Positions 26,030 to 35,253 of a DNA stretch of 64,000 bases are shown here, piece by piece. The notes beneath the pieces are model-generated. The model was not told the DNA's origin and did no database searches. It saw nothing but the letters and a program-made list of their open reading frames with translations. Made by a program: the position numbers and the translations under genes. This DNA comes from Saccharibacillus sp. CPCC 101409 (GTDB taxonomy: Bacteria; Bacillota; Bacilli; Paenibacillales; Paenibacillaceae): contig NZ_JAULSA010000003.1 of NCBI RefSeq assembly GCF_030518235.1, positions 186,001-250,000 on the forward strand. The letters run 5' to 3'. The stretch's first letter is position 1. Every line of letters starts with the position of its first letter.

Positions 26030-28488
26030 AGACGGCGGAGGACGTCCAAGTCTCCGTATTCGGCGTCCGGCACCTGTCCCCCGGCGGTGCCCGCCATCTG
26101 CTGGAATACCTGGACCGCGTGCAGCCGACGGCCGTGCTGATCGAAGGACCGTCCGACGCGACGGACATGATCGGCGATCTGGTCCATCCTTCGACGGTGC
26201 CGCCGGTGGCGGTGCTTGCCTTCACCGACGACATGCCCGTGCGCACGGCGCTGTGGCCGTTCGCCGTGTATTCACCGGAGCTTCAGGCGATGAGATGGGC
26301 GGCGAAGCACCGCGCGCTGTGCCAGCTGATCGACCTGCCGTCCGGCGCGGCGCTGGCTTTGCAGGACCTGCGGCGGCGAAGCGAAGAAGAGCGGAGCGGA
26401 CGCAAAGGCGGCGCGGAAGAAGCGGCGCCGGATAGCGCGGCTGCCGGAGAGGAAGCCGCCGCGGACCGGGCGGACGAAGCCGAAGGCGGGAGCGGACTGC
26501 CGGCTTCCGGCGAGACCCCGGCCGCCGAACCGGAAGGCGAAGAAGAGCTGGAGCCCGGCGGCGCGGGCGGGCGCTCGGTATACGAGCGGATCGCCGAACT
26601 GGCCGGCGAGCACGATTACGAGACGTACTGGGAACGTCATTACGAGCACAACGCCAACCCGGATACGTACCGGGAATCCATCCTGGCTTTCTCCGCCGAG
26701 ATGCGGTCGCTCGGCGAAGAGCGCGAGCGCGCCGAGCAGCCGCAGGAGCACGCGTACAACCATGTGCGCGAAGCGTATATGCGGCGGCGGATTCTGGCCG
26801 CGGTCGAAGCCGGGCACGATCCGGAGAAGATCGTAGTCGTCTGCGGCGCGTACCACGCCGCCGCGCTGGAGCGTCCGGCCGGCGGCGCCATGACGGACGA
26901 GGAGCTGGCCGCGCTGCCTTCGCGCGGCTCGAAGCTGACGCTGATGCCGTATTCGTATTACCGGCTGTCCAGCCTGTCCGGTTACGGCGCGGGCAACGGC
27001 GCGCCGCATTACTTCCAGCTGATGTGGGAAGCGATCGAGGCCGGCAAGCCGGACGAGCTGCCGCGGCTGTATCTGTCGACGGCGGCGCGGAATCTGCGGG
27101 CCGCGGGCACGCACCGCTCCACGGCCGAAGTGATCGAGGCCGTGCGGCTGGCCGAAGGGCTGGCTTCGCTGCACGGCGGCAGCGCGCCGACGCTGCTGGA
27201 ACTGCGCGACGCCGCGCAGACGCTGCTCGGGCGCGGCGAGCTGTCGGTCGTGGCCGAATCTCTGGCCCGGGTCGATATCGGGACCGAGATCGGCAGCCTG
27301 GCCGAAGGCGTCAGCCAGACGCCGCTCCAGGACGACCTGAACCGCGAGCTGAAGCGGCTCAAGCTGACCAGGTACAAAACGGCCGTCGCGACCGACCTGT
27401 CGCTCGACCTGCGGGAGAATCGCCGCGTGTCGTCGGAGGAAGCGGCGTTTCTCGACCTGAATCGTTCGTTTCTGTTCCACCGGCTGGCGCTGCTGGAGAT
27501 CCCGTTCGTCCATGCGAAGCCGGGCGGCGGCGAGCGGGCGATCTGGGCGGAGGACTGGGTGATCCAGTGGACGCCCGAAGCCGAGATCCGCGTCGTCGAA
27601 TCGACGCTGCTCGGCGAGACGATCGAAGTCGCCTGCGCGTACAAGCTGCGCGAGAAGCTGGAAGCCTGCGCCTCCATCGCGCAGGCATCCGCGCTGATCG
27701 GCGTCGCCGTGCGCTGCGGCATGACGGCGCAGATGGAAGACGGCCGGCGCGTGCTTCAGGCGCTGGCGGCCGACAGCCGCGACGTGGCACAGATCGCCGC
27801 GGCCGCTGCTTCCCTGGCGGGCGTTATCGCCTACGGCGATATCCGGCGCGCCGATACCGCGCCGCTCGTGCCGCTGCTGGAGCAGCTGTTCTACCGCGGC
27901 TGCTTGTATTTGTCCGACGCGGCGAACTGCAGCGACGAAGCGGCCTACGGCATGGTCGACGCGATGAGCGACCTGAACCGGATCGCGCAGGAGCATGACG
28001 ATGCGGTGGACGCGCCGCTCTGGGCGCAGGAATTGAGCGGTCTGTCCGAGCGCGACGACCGCAATCCCAAGCTGTCCGGCTTTGCCTGCGCGCTGCTGCT
28101 GGAGCGCGGCGAGATGGACGCCCAGCGCTGCGCCGAGGAAGTGTCGCGGCGCTTGTCGCCGGGTATTCCGGCCGATCTGGGCGCCGGCTGGTTCGAAGGA
28201 TTGTCCATGCGCAACCGCTACGCGCTGCTGTCGCGCATGAGTCTGTGGGAACAGCTGAACGACTATATCAATTCGCTGGACAACGACGAGTTCAAGCGGG
28301 CGCTCGTGTTCCTGCGGCGGGCGTTCAGCTCGTTCTCGCCGCACGAGAAAACGATGATCGCCGAAACGCTGGGCGAGCTGTGGGGCGTAAGCGGCGAGCA
28401 GGCCGCGGAAATTCTGACCGGGGACTTGAAGGAGGAAGAGGACAAGATGCTGGACGAATTGAACGATTTCGACTTTGGGGACTTTTGA
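26026..28488 (+). CDS. DUF5682-family protein (YehM-like)
   Basis: 820 residues from GTG 26026, which overlaps the ATPase stop (GTGA) and has GGAG 8 nt upstream. The longer in-frame version from 25942 lies wholly inside the ATPase gene and I rejected it. The start VQVSVFGVRHLSPGGARHLLEYLDRVQPTAVLIEGPSDA and the later VVVCGAYHAAAL are like the conserved motifs of the DUF5682 family found beside MoxR and VWA genes. Residues about 130-195 are a low-complexity Glu/Ala/Gly insert. The biochemical role is unknown. It is tightly coupled to both neighbours, the VWA gene starting 1 nt after its stop. Confidence 0.85.
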   Translation: MKTAEDVQVSVFGVRHLSPGGARHLLEYLDRVQPTAVLIEGPSDATDMIGDLVHPSTVPPVAVLAFTDDMPVRTALWPFAVYSPELQAMRWAAKHRALCQLIDLPSGAALALQDLRRRSEEERSGRKGGAEEAAPDSAAAGEEAAADRADEAEGGSGLPASGETPAAEPEGEEELEPGGAGGRSVYERIAELAGEHDYETYWERHYEHNANPDTYRESILAFSAEMRSLGEERERAEQPQEHAYNHVREAYMRRRILAAVEAGHDPEKIVVVCGAYHAAALERPAGGAMTDEELAALPSRGSKLTLMPYSYYRLSSLSGYGAGNGAPHYFQLMWEAIEAGKPDELPRLYLSTAARNLRAAGTHRSTAEVIEAVRLAEGLASLHGGSAPTLLELRDAAQTLLGRGELSVVAESLARVDIGTEIGSLAEGVSQTPLQDDLNRELKRLKLTRYKTAVATDLSLDLRENRRVSSEEAAFLDLNRSFLFHRLALLEIPFVHAKPGGGERAIWAEDWVIQWTPEAEIRVVESTLLGETIEVACAYKLREKLEACASIAQASALIGVAVRCGMTAQMEDGRRVLQALAADSRDVAQIAAAAASLAGVIAYGDIRRADTAPLVPLLEQLFYRGCLYLSDAANCSDEAAYGMVDAMSDLNRIAQEHDDAVDAPLWAQELSGLSERDDRNPKLSGFACALLLERGEMDAQRCAEEVSRRLSPGIPADLGAGWFEGLSMRNRYALLSRMSLWEQLNDYINSLDNDEFKRALVFLRRAFSSFSPHEKTMIAETLGELWGVSGEQAAEILTGDLKEEEDKMLDELNDFDFGDF

Positions 28489-28489
28489 T

Positions 28490-29728
28490 ATGGACAATAC
28501 GGACAAGAAGCAGGAATATTCGACGTCCCGCTGGCGGCTGATTCTGGGCGAAGCGGCGCAGCAGCCGCTGGAGAACATGAACGGCGCAGGCGGACTGCGG
28601 CTGACGGAAGAAGAAGCCGTCATGGACGCGGCGCTGGCGGCGATCTACGACGAAACGACCGACGGAAGCCCGTCCGCCGGCGGCTCGGGCCGGGGCTCCG
28701 GCAGCGGTTCGGGCGGCCGGGGAGCGGGAAGCGGCAGAGGCTCGGTCAATCTGTCGCGCTGGCTCGGCGACGTGCGCAATCTCTTCTCCGAGGATGTGGT
28801 CTCGATTATCCAGAACGACGCGATCGAGCGCCGGGGCTGGAAGCAGCTGCTGTTCGAGCCCGAGCTGCTGGCGTCGGTCAAGCCGGATATCCAGATGGTC
28901 GGCACGCTGATGGCGCTCAAAGGCAAGATTCCCGAGAAAACCAAAGACACGGCGCGCCAGCTCGTCAAAGCGGTCGTGGACGAACTGATGATGCGCATGA
29001 AAGAAGACATGCAGCGGGCCGTCACCGGCGCGCTGAACAAGCGGCAGCACACGCCGCTGCCGTCGCTCAGCGGCCTCGACTGGAAGCGGACCATCCAGCG
29101 CAATCTCAAACACTACGACACGGAGCGGAAAATCCTGATTCCCGAGCGCTTCTACTACTTCGACCGGGCGCGGCGCAGCAAGGAATGGACGGTCATTCTC
29201 GATATCGACCAGAGCGGTTCGATGGCCGATTCGGTGATCTGGGCGTCGGTCACGGGCGCGATCTTCGCCAGTATGCCGGCGCTCGATACGCGGGTCGTGG
29301 TGTTCGATACGGAAGTGGTCGACCTGACGAAGCAGTGCGCGAACGATCCCGTCGATATGCTGTTCGGCATCCAGCTCGGCGGCGGGACCGACATCAACAA
29401 ATCGGTCGCGTACTGCGAGAATTTTATCGAGGACCCCAAGAAAACGCTGTTTATCATGATTACCGACCTGTACGAAGGCGGCAATCAGTCGGCGCTGGTG
29501 CGGCGGATGCGCGAGATGCGCGAATCCGGCGTGCGCACGCTCTGCCTGCTGGCGCTGTCCGACGGCGGACGCCCGTTCTACGACGAGCGGTTGGCGCGGC
29601 AGCTGTCACGGGACGGGACGCCCTGCTTCGCCTGCACGCCGGGCATGCTGCCGGAACTGGTGGCCGGAGCGCTCCAGGGCCGCGATATGAGCGAACTGGC
29701 GAAGAAGCTGACGTCGGAAAAAGGATAA
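28490..29728 (+). CDS. VWA-domain protein of the MoxR operon (YehP-like)
   Basis: 412 residues from ATG 28490, directly after the DUF5682 stop. An in-frame ATG at 28475 would overlap that gene, and GGGG suits 28490 better. A Ser/Gly linker occupies residues about 60-90. The VWA domain has the MIDAS motif D240-x-S242-x-S244 (DIDQSGSMADS) and a later GGGTDINKS with the MIDAS Thr. It should bind a metal and a protein ligand and act with the MoxR ATPase. Last gene of the operon; a strong hairpin follows. Confidence 0.93.
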   Translation: MDNTDKKQEYSTSRWRLILGEAAQQPLENMNGAGGLRLTEEEAVMDAALAAIYDETTDGSPSAGGSGRGSGSGSGGRGAGSGRGSVNLSRWLGDVRNLFSEDVVSIIQNDAIERRGWKQLLFEPELLASVKPDIQMVGTLMALKGKIPEKTKDTARQLVKAVVDELMMRMKEDMQRAVTGALNKRQHTPLPSLSGLDWKRTIQRNLKHYDTERKILIPERFYYFDRARRSKEWTVILDIDQSGSMADSVIWASVTGAIFASMPALDTRVVVFDTEVVDLTKQCANDPVDMLFGIQLGGGTDINKSVAYCENFIEDPKKTLFIMITDLYEGGNQSALVRRMREMRESGVRTLCLLALSDGGRPFYDERLARQLSRDGTPCFACTPGMLPELVAGALQGRDMSELAKKLTSEKG

Positions 29729-29751
29729 CGAAAGCTTACGGGTTCAGTCAG

Positions 29752-29788
29752 GACCGCCGAAGGCCGCGGATGCGGCCGCGGCGGTCTT
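29752..29788 (+). terminator. Terminator of the SWIM-to-VWA operon
   Basis: GACCGCCG (29752-29759) pairs with CGGCGGTC (29779-29786), with an inner GGCCGC/GCGGCC stem and a GGAT loop, followed only by TTT. The stem is very GC-rich and the T run short. Confidence 0.7.
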
Positions 29789-29844
29789 TGCGTTACAATG
29801 GAAACAGCGAACGCCGACGGGTCAACCGGAAAGGAGCATTCAGC

Positions 29845-30714
29845 ATGAACGTACACAAAACGAGCCTGCCCGCGCAAACGCTCGGCGGCTTTATCAAATC
29901 GCGGCGGGAGCGCCTTCAGCCCGCGGCGGCGGGGATCGACCCGCTGCCGGGCCGGCGCAGAACGCCGGGGCTGCGGCGCGAAGAAGTCGCGTATCTCGCC
30001 AATATGAGCGTGACTTATTACACCTGGCTCGAACAGGGGAGGGATGTGCATCCGTCGCCGGAAGTGCTGCGCGGCATCGGGACGGCGCTGCAAATGAGCC
30101 GCGACGAGCTGCGGCACCTGTTCGATCTGGCGGAAGCCGCCGAACCGGACCCGCTCGGGTCCGGGAGCGGCACGTCCGTCCGGGCGCAGACGGCAGCCGA
30201 CGTCCCCGCTTTCTTGCAGGGCGTGATCGACAGCCTGCCTTATCCTTCGATCGTCACCGGAGAACTGACCGATCTGCTGATCTGGAACCGGGCCGCGGAG
30301 CTGGTCATGGGCGATTTCGATACCGCCTCGTCGGAGCGGCCCAATATGATGCGCCTGATCTTCACGGACCCGGTGTACCGCGAGCGGCTGGTCAATGCGG
30401 CAGAATTCGCCGCTTACAGCGTCGGTATCGCGCGCGGCGAATACGAACGCAACGCGGACAAGCCGGGTTACCGGGAAATCCTCGACCGGCTGCTGAGCGA
30501 GAGCGAGGTCTTCGCCGAACTGTGGGAGAAGCATGAAATCCGGCAAAAAAGGGTGGAAGTGGCCCGCTACCGCCTGCCGGGAACCGGCCTGCTGGAGTTC
30601 CAAACGCATTCGGCGGGCGAGATCGACGGCCGTCCCGATCTGCACTGGTGTTTGTTCGTTCCCGTGCCCGGAAGCGGAACGGAAGAGAAAATGCGCGAGC
30701 TGCTGAACCGGTAA
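29845..30714 (+). CDS. XRE-family regulator with MmyB-like ligand domain
   Basis: A 289-residue regulator. An N-terminal HTH (GGFIKSRRERLQPAAAG, RRTPGLRREEVAYLANMSVTYYTWLEQGRDVHPSPEVLRGIGTAL, residues about 10-80) is followed by a PAS-like MmyB domain (PYPSIVTGELTDLLIWNRAAELVMGDF and so on). MmyB proteins bind a small, often fatty-acid-like ligand and usually control a neighbouring oxidoreductase gene; no such gene is adjacent here. AAGGAG lies about 9 nt before the ATG at 29845; the longer frame starting at 29185 is inside the VWA gene. It converges with the lipid-kinase gene. Confidence 0.92.
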   Translation: MNVHKTSLPAQTLGGFIKSRRERLQPAAAGIDPLPGRRRTPGLRREEVAYLANMSVTYYTWLEQGRDVHPSPEVLRGIGTALQMSRDELRHLFDLAEAAEPDPLGSGSGTSVRAQTAADVPAFLQGVIDSLPYPSIVTGELTDLLIWNRAAELVMGDFDTASSERPNMMRLIFTDPVYRERLVNAAEFAAYSVGIARGEYERNADKPGYREILDRLLSESEVFAELWEKHEIRQKRVEVARYRLPGTGLLEFQTHSAGEIDGRPDLHWCLFVPVPGSGTEEKMRELLNR

Positions 30715-30745
30715 ATTTCAATCCGCGTTCCCCGCCAGAAAGCGT

Positions 30746-31642
30746 CTATTCCGCTTCTTCCGGCACGATTACGCACACATGCGAAGGCAGAATATGCAGC
30801 TCGATCGGCAGTTCCGGGCCCGTTTCCCCGTCCACGTTGGTTTTGACCGGTTCGGCCGAAGAAACGCGAATTTTTTTGGAAGTAAAGTACTCCACGTCTT
30901 TGTGGTCTTTCAGATTGCCCTGGAGCAGCGAGACCCCGGCTGTCAGCGTATTGAAAAAGTTAAGGTCGTGCAGGATGAATCCGTGCAGCAGGCCGTCGTC
31001 GACGGATGCGTCGGGCGCCAGCTTCTCGAAGCCCCCGACGGAATTGGTCAGCGCGGCGATAAAGATCGGCGCCTGGCCTTCCCATGTCCCGCCGTCGTGC
31101 TCGATCATAAGCGACGCGGCCGAATTGCCGAGCAGTTCTTTGACGCCTTCGCGGAAATAGGCGAACGCGCCCAGCTTCGATTTGTCTTCGGACGAGACGG
31201 AAGACAGCGCGTCGGCCAGCGAACCGGCGGCGACCACATTCGCGAATAAACGGTCGTTGATGCGCGCCATATCCACCCTTTTCAGCCGGCTGGAAGCCAG
31301 CGTGCGAATCGCCTGCTCGGGATCGAGCGGAATCTCTAACGCCCGCGCGAAATCGTTGACCGTTCCAAGCGGCACTACGCCGAGATTCGGCCGGTGCGGC
31401 TGGTCCAGCATTCCGTTGATCGTTTCGTGCAGCGTGCCGTCCCCGCCGATCGATACCACCAGATCGAATTTGTCCTGACACGCGCCGATGCAGAAATTCG
31501 TCGCGTCCAGTTCTTTGGTCGTCTCGTTGACTACGACATCGTAGCCTGCTTCGTCCCGCAGCACGTCCTCCACTTTTCGAACATATTCCAGCGCCCTCTC
31601 TTTGCCCGAGGACGGATTCATAATAATCATCGCCTGCTTCAC
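30746..31642 (-). CDS. Diacylglycerol/lipid kinase, YegS/DgkB family
   Basis: 298 residues from GTG 31642, where GGAGGA lies 9 nt upstream; the longer frame to 31708 has no ribosome site. The nucleotide-binding motif of the family is clear: GGDGT at residues 66-70 (SIGGDGTLHETINGM) and PLGTVNDFARAL shortly after. These soluble kinases phosphorylate diacylglycerol or related lipids at the membrane surface, recycling diacylglycerol from lipoteichoic-acid synthesis. Single-gene unit. Substrate choice within the family is not visible. Confidence 0.93.
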   Translation of the reverse strand: MKQAMIIMNPSSGKERALEYVRKVEDVLRDEAGYDVVVNETTKELDATNFCIGACQDKFDLVVSIGGDGTLHETINGMLDQPHRPNLGVVPLGTVNDFARALEIPLDPEQAIRTLASSRLKRVDMARINDRLFANVVAAGSLADALSSVSSEDKSKLGAFAYFREGVKELLGNSAASLMIEHDGGTWEGQAPIFIAALTNSVGGFEKLAPDASVDDGLLHGFILHDLNFFNTLTAGVSLLQGNLKDHKDVEYFTSKKIRVSSAEPVKTNVDGETGPELPIELHILPSHVCVIVPEEAE

Positions 31643-31847
31643 GGATCGTCTCCTCCGATTTTCGTTTTGAAAAACGTTAAATTGCATGTATGCCCTATCT
31701 TTACCCAAAAAACGGCAGCGAATTGACGCGCGGAAGCGTCGATTTTATACTGATTACAGATGAACAAAGGAGCGGAGGCCGCTTGCCTGGCGGTGTCCGC
31801 TTGTTTTTTGCTCAAACGACGTTAAATAAAGAAAGGGGAGAGGCGGC

Positions 31848-33089
31848 TTGAACGGAAGCGAAAAATCGCTGCAAGAAAGAATCGAAACGCATATCGCCGA
31901 GCTGGAGCGCTTTACGGCGACGCCGGGACGAGGGACGACGCGGCTGACCTACAGCCCGCAGGATCTGGGCGCGCGTGCTTACCTCAAGGAACGGATGCGG
32001 GAGTACGGACTGGACGTGCGGGAAGACGGCTTCGGCAACCTGTTCGGCAAAAGGGAAGGAACGATCGAGGGAGCGCCGTCGGTGCTGATCGGGTCGCATT
32101 TCGATTCCGTGCCGAACGGCGGCGCGTACGACGGTCCGGCCGGCGTAATCGCGGGGCTCGAAGTGGCGAGGCTGTTTGCGGAAAACGGAACGCGGCACGC
32201 GTATCCGCTCGAAGTGTTCGCGCTGATCGAGGAAGAAGGCGCGCGGTTTCCCGGCGGATTGATGGGCTCGCGCGCCATGCTCGGCGTGCTGAGCAAGGAA
32301 GAGTTTGCGCGGCAGACCGACAAGGACGGGGTAACGACGATCGAAGCGATGCGGGCGGCCGGACTCGATCCGTCGCTGCCGGGCCGACGCGAGCAGGGCA
32401 GCATCAAAGCGTATCTGGAGCTGCATATCGAGCAGGGTCCGCTGCTAGAAGACAGCGGCATTCCGGTCGGCGTCGTCGACGCGATCGTCGGACTGGCGCA
32501 GGTGCAGATCACGGTGAAAGGCCGGGCCGGACACGCGGGTACCACGCCGATGAACCGCCGCTCGGACGCGCTGGTCGCGGCATCGCGGATCGTCGCGCAG
32601 CTGCCGGACGCCGCCGAAGGCGAAGAAGAAAGCACCGTGGTGACGGTCGGGCGTTTGAACGTGTTCCCGAACGGCGCAAACGTAATTCCCGACCGGGTGG
32701 TGTTCACGGTGGATCTGCGCTCGGGCGCGGAAGAGCATGTGCGCAGCGTCCTGGCCAAAACGAAAGAACTGGCGCTGGCCGCGGCCGGAGACGGCATCGA
32801 AGTGGAGATCGAAGACCAGCTCTACATCGCGCCGAAGCGGATGGACGAGTCGGTTCGCGCGCTGCTGCGGGAAAAAAGCGGCGCTCTCGGCATCGCGCAC
32901 CGGCCGATCAGCAGCGGAGCCGGGCACGACGCGATGATCTTCGCCGATTTCACCGCCGCGGGCATGCTGTTTGTGCCGAGCCGTGACGGCCTCAGCCACT
33001 GCCCGGAGGAATGGACCGACGCCGCGCATATCGCGGACGCGGTGCGCATTTTCCACGAAGCCGCCAGAGCGCTGACGGAAGCGGAATAA
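31848..33089 (+). CDS. M20 hydantoinase/carbamoylase-family amidase
   Basis: 413 residues from TTG 31848 with GGGGAG about 8 nt upstream. Metal-ligand motifs of the M20 amidase group are in order: GSHFDSVPNGGAYDGPAG (near residue 85), EEEGARFPGG (near 128), ELHIEQGP (near 190), GRAGHAGTTPM in the dimerisation domain, and SSGAGHDAM near 360. The family hydrolyses N-carbamoyl-L-amino acids, allantoate or ureidoglycolate using two metal ions. There are no purine genes nearby, so N-carbamoyl amino-acid hydrolysis is the best guess. A cytoplasmic enzyme. Confidence 0.92.
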   Translation: MNGSEKSLQERIETHIAELERFTATPGRGTTRLTYSPQDLGARAYLKERMREYGLDVREDGFGNLFGKREGTIEGAPSVLIGSHFDSVPNGGAYDGPAGVIAGLEVARLFAENGTRHAYPLEVFALIEEEGARFPGGLMGSRAMLGVLSKEEFARQTDKDGVTTIEAMRAAGLDPSLPGRREQGSIKAYLELHIEQGPLLEDSGIPVGVVDAIVGLAQVQITVKGRAGHAGTTPMNRRSDALVAASRIVAQLPDAAEGEEESTVVTVGRLNVFPNGANVIPDRVVFTVDLRSGAEEHVRSVLAKTKELALAAAGDGIEVEIEDQLYIAPKRMDESVRALLREKSGALGIAHRPISSGAGHDAMIFADFTAAGMLFVPSRDGLSHCPEEWTDAAHIADAVRIFHEAARALTEAE

Positions 33090-33144
33090 GGCGCGGCTGC
33101 GATAATCGAACAAATCAAATGAACAGAAACGGGGAAAATATAGG

Positions 33145-33489
33145 ATGAACGAACTGCCGAACTGCCCGGTATGCGGGTCCGCATACACGTATGAAGACGG
33201 AAATATGCTGGTATGCCCGGAATGCGCGCACGAATGGGTGCCGGGAGCGGAAGAATCCGGCGCCGGCGACGGGGAAAAAGTGGTCCGCGACGCCAACGGA
33301 AACGTGCTGCGGGACGGGGACAGCGTTACTGTGATCAAAGACCTTAAAGTCAAAGGCAGCTCCTCCGTGCTCAAGATCGGAACGAAGGTCAAAAATATCC
33401 GACTGGTCGACGGCGACCACGATATCGACTGCAAAATCGACGGCTTCGGCGCGATGAAATTGAAATCGGAGTTTGTGCGGAAAGCTTAG
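33145..33489 (+). CDS. Zinc-ribbon protein, YjdM/PhnA family
   Basis: A 114-residue protein with an N-terminal zinc ribbon (C7-x2-C10, C24-x2-C27) and a C-terminal KOW/SH3-like barrel ([67 protein letters not shown]). This is the full layout and usual length of the YjdM family, once linked to phosphonate use; the actual function is unclear and no phosphonate genes are here. It starts 55 nt after the amidase stop, possibly on the same transcript. GGGGAAAA precedes the ATG. Confidence 0.93.
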   Translation: MNELPNCPVCGSAYTYEDGNMLVCPECAHEWVPGAEESGAGDGEKVVRDANGNVLRDGDSVTVIKDLKVKGSSSVLKIGTKVKNIRLVDGDHDIDCKIDGFGAMKLKSEFVRKA

Positions 33490-33517
33490 CGTTCGAGCGG
33501 GATCGAGCAGGCTGCCT

Positions 33518-33859
33518 GCCTTCGGAAAAGTTCCTTGTACAGTCGCTTGTCTCACTCCTATAGTAGGCTTTCGTTCGTTTGAATGACACACGGTTTAGGT
33601 GCGATTCAAACGGACGAAACCGAACATCGATTTGAGACAAGTCGCATCGAACGAAAATTCAGCCAAATCCGCTTCCTTCGAGGTTTGAAGACACGCCGTA
33701 GGGCATGTCTTCAAACCTACTGAAGTGCATCTTTAGCCGCCTTTTCGCCCTCTGCTGCGTCACTTTCCCTTGACGTGCCCCGGCACGCCTTCGGAAAAGT
33801 TCCTTGCATCGAACGAAAATCCAGCCAAATCTGCTTCCTTCGAGGTTTGAAGACACGCC
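33518..33859. repeat. Direct-repeat element with internal hairpin (repeat family C)
   Basis: Two near-identical 54-nt copies (33644-33697 and 33806-33859, two differences) lie 162 nt apart. A 20-nt segment (GCCTTCGGAAAAGTTCCTTG) also occurs twice (33518-33537 and 33787-33806). Copy 1 continues into a hairpin with 13-nt perfect arms (33681-33693 with 33706-33718). The block fills most of the 394-nt gene-free stretch 33490-33883. No coding sense. It looks like a multi-copy non-coding element. Confidence 0.8.
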
Positions 33860-33883
33860 CTAGAGAAAGAAGGAACATTCTTA

Positions 33884-34828
33884 ATGGACAATTCGCTGTA
33901 TACCGGAGCGAATCCGGGACCGGACGAATACCGGAGCCGGCTCAAAGCCGACTGCGAACGCTGCTTCGGCCTGTGCTGCGCGGCTCTGCCGTTTGCGAAG
34001 TCGGTCGATTTCGCCATAGACAAGGCGGCGGGCGAACCGTGCCGGAATCTGCAGGGCGATTATCGCTGCGGCATCCATACGGAGCTGCGCGAGCGCGGCT
34101 TTCGCGGCTGCACGGTGTACGACTGCCTCGGCGCGGGACAGAAGGTCTCGCAGCTGACCTTCGCCGGCGTCGACTGGCGCGAGCGGCCGGAAACGGCCGC
34201 AACCATGTTCGCGGCGCTGCCGATCGTCTGGCAGCTCCACGAACTGATGCTGTATCTGGAGGAGCTGCTCGGCCGCGCGGCGGCCTCGCCGCTCCACGCC
34301 CGGCTGCGGGAAGCGCTCGAAGAGACCGAGCGCTTCTCGCGGCTCGCCCCCGACGCTCTGCTTGAGCTGAGCGTTTCCGCGCAGCGCGCGCGGGTGAACG
34401 GGCTGCTGCTGGAAGGCAGCGAGCTCGTTCGCGCCGAAGCGAAGCGCCGCCTGCCCGCGGCGGGCGGCGCCGGGGAATCGCGCGGAACGTCGTCTCCGCG
34501 CGGGGGCAAAGCCGGCGGCCGCAGGTCCGGCCGCCGCATGACCATCGGCCGCGGAGCCGACCTGATGGGCGCCGATCTGCGCGGCGAAGACCTGCGCGCC
34601 GCCAATCTGCGCGGAGCGTACCTGATCGCGGCCGATCTGCGCGGCCGCAGCCTGGAAGCCGCCGACTTGATCGGCGCCGACTTCCGCGACGCGAACCTGT
34701 CCGGCGCGGACCTGCGCGCCAGCCTGTTCCTCACGCAGATGCAGGTCAACGCGGCGCGGGGCGACGCGTCGACGCAGCTGCCTTCGGGTCTGTCGCGGCC
34801 GGAACACTGGCCGGCGATCCTTCGCTGA
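33884..34828 (+). CDS. Cysteine-cluster plus pentapeptide-repeat protein
   Basis: 314 residues. The N-terminus holds a cysteine cluster (DCERCFGLCC at about residues 24-33, with further Cys in EPCRN, YRCGIH, FRGCTVYDCLG) like YkgJ-type metal-binding clusters. A helical region follows. Residues about 217-282 are pentapeptide repeats of the A(D/N)LxG type (GADLMGADLRGEDLRAANLRG and on) that should fold as a right-handed quadrilateral helix of about three turns. An Arg/Gly/Ser-rich linker lies between. Pentapeptide proteins can mimic DNA and shield gyrase, but this one is short and that role is not shown. Start at ATG 33884, AGAAAGAAGGA upstream, directly after the repeat element. Confidence 0.87.
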   Translation: MDNSLYTGANPGPDEYRSRLKADCERCFGLCCAALPFAKSVDFAIDKAAGEPCRNLQGDYRCGIHTELRERGFRGCTVYDCLGAGQKVSQLTFAGVDWRERPETAATMFAALPIVWQLHELMLYLEELLGRAAASPLHARLREALEETERFSRLAPDALLELSVSAQRARVNGLLLEGSELVRAEAKRRLPAAGGAGESRGTSSPRGGKAGGRRSGRRMTIGRGADLMGADLRGEDLRAANLRGAYLIAADLRGRSLEAADLIGADFRDANLSGADLRASLFLTQMQVNAARGDASTQLPSGLSRPEHWPAILR

Positions 34829-34883
34829 ATCGCGGCGGGCCGCAGCTGCGGAAGCGGCCGCTGCCGCTTCAAGACGTACCGCC

Positions 34884-35252
34884 ATGCAGCGGCCTTCCGG
34901 AGGTATACTCGCAGGCTCGGGCGGCGCAGACAAAGCCCCTTCGGGTTCGCGCGCGCAGACCGATCCGAATTTCGGCCGCTTTTTGAATGAACGCTATCTG
35001 GAACTGGGCCGCGCCGTCGGCGAACTTGCGGAAGAAGCGGGAACCGCGCCCGGCACGCTGTCCCTGTCCTGGCTGCTTCGCCGCCCGGCCGTTTCCACCG
35101 TGATCGTCGGCGCGACGAAGCCCGAACAGGTAGAACAGAATTTGTGCAGTGTCGGGCTGCGTCCGGACGCCGCGCTGCTGGAGAAGCTCGACGAGATCAG
35201 GGCGCCGTTCCGGGACGGGGAACCGTTTGCCGTGTACCATCGGTTGAGCTGA
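34884..35252 (+). pseudogene. Aldo/keto reductase C-terminal remnant
   Basis: The 122-residue frame matches only the last third of a YajO-type aldo/keto reductase: GGILAG, PSGSR, GTLSLSWLLRRPAVSTVIVGATKPEQVEQNL (the conserved NADPH-binding end) and a final helix. The first roughly 200 residues, including the catalytic Asp-Tyr-Lys-His set, are absent, and the sequence before 34884 belongs to the pentapeptide gene or is non-coding. I read it as a decayed gene left by a deletion. No good ribosome site precedes the ATG. An intact but different reductase is at 45757-46674. Confidence 0.8.
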
Positions 35253-35253
35253 A

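Noticed and set aside
26272-28623. Minus-strand open frame of 783 codons
   Set aside because: Antisense shadow of DUF5682 with Gln/Arg/Ala-rich nonsense and no conserved motif.
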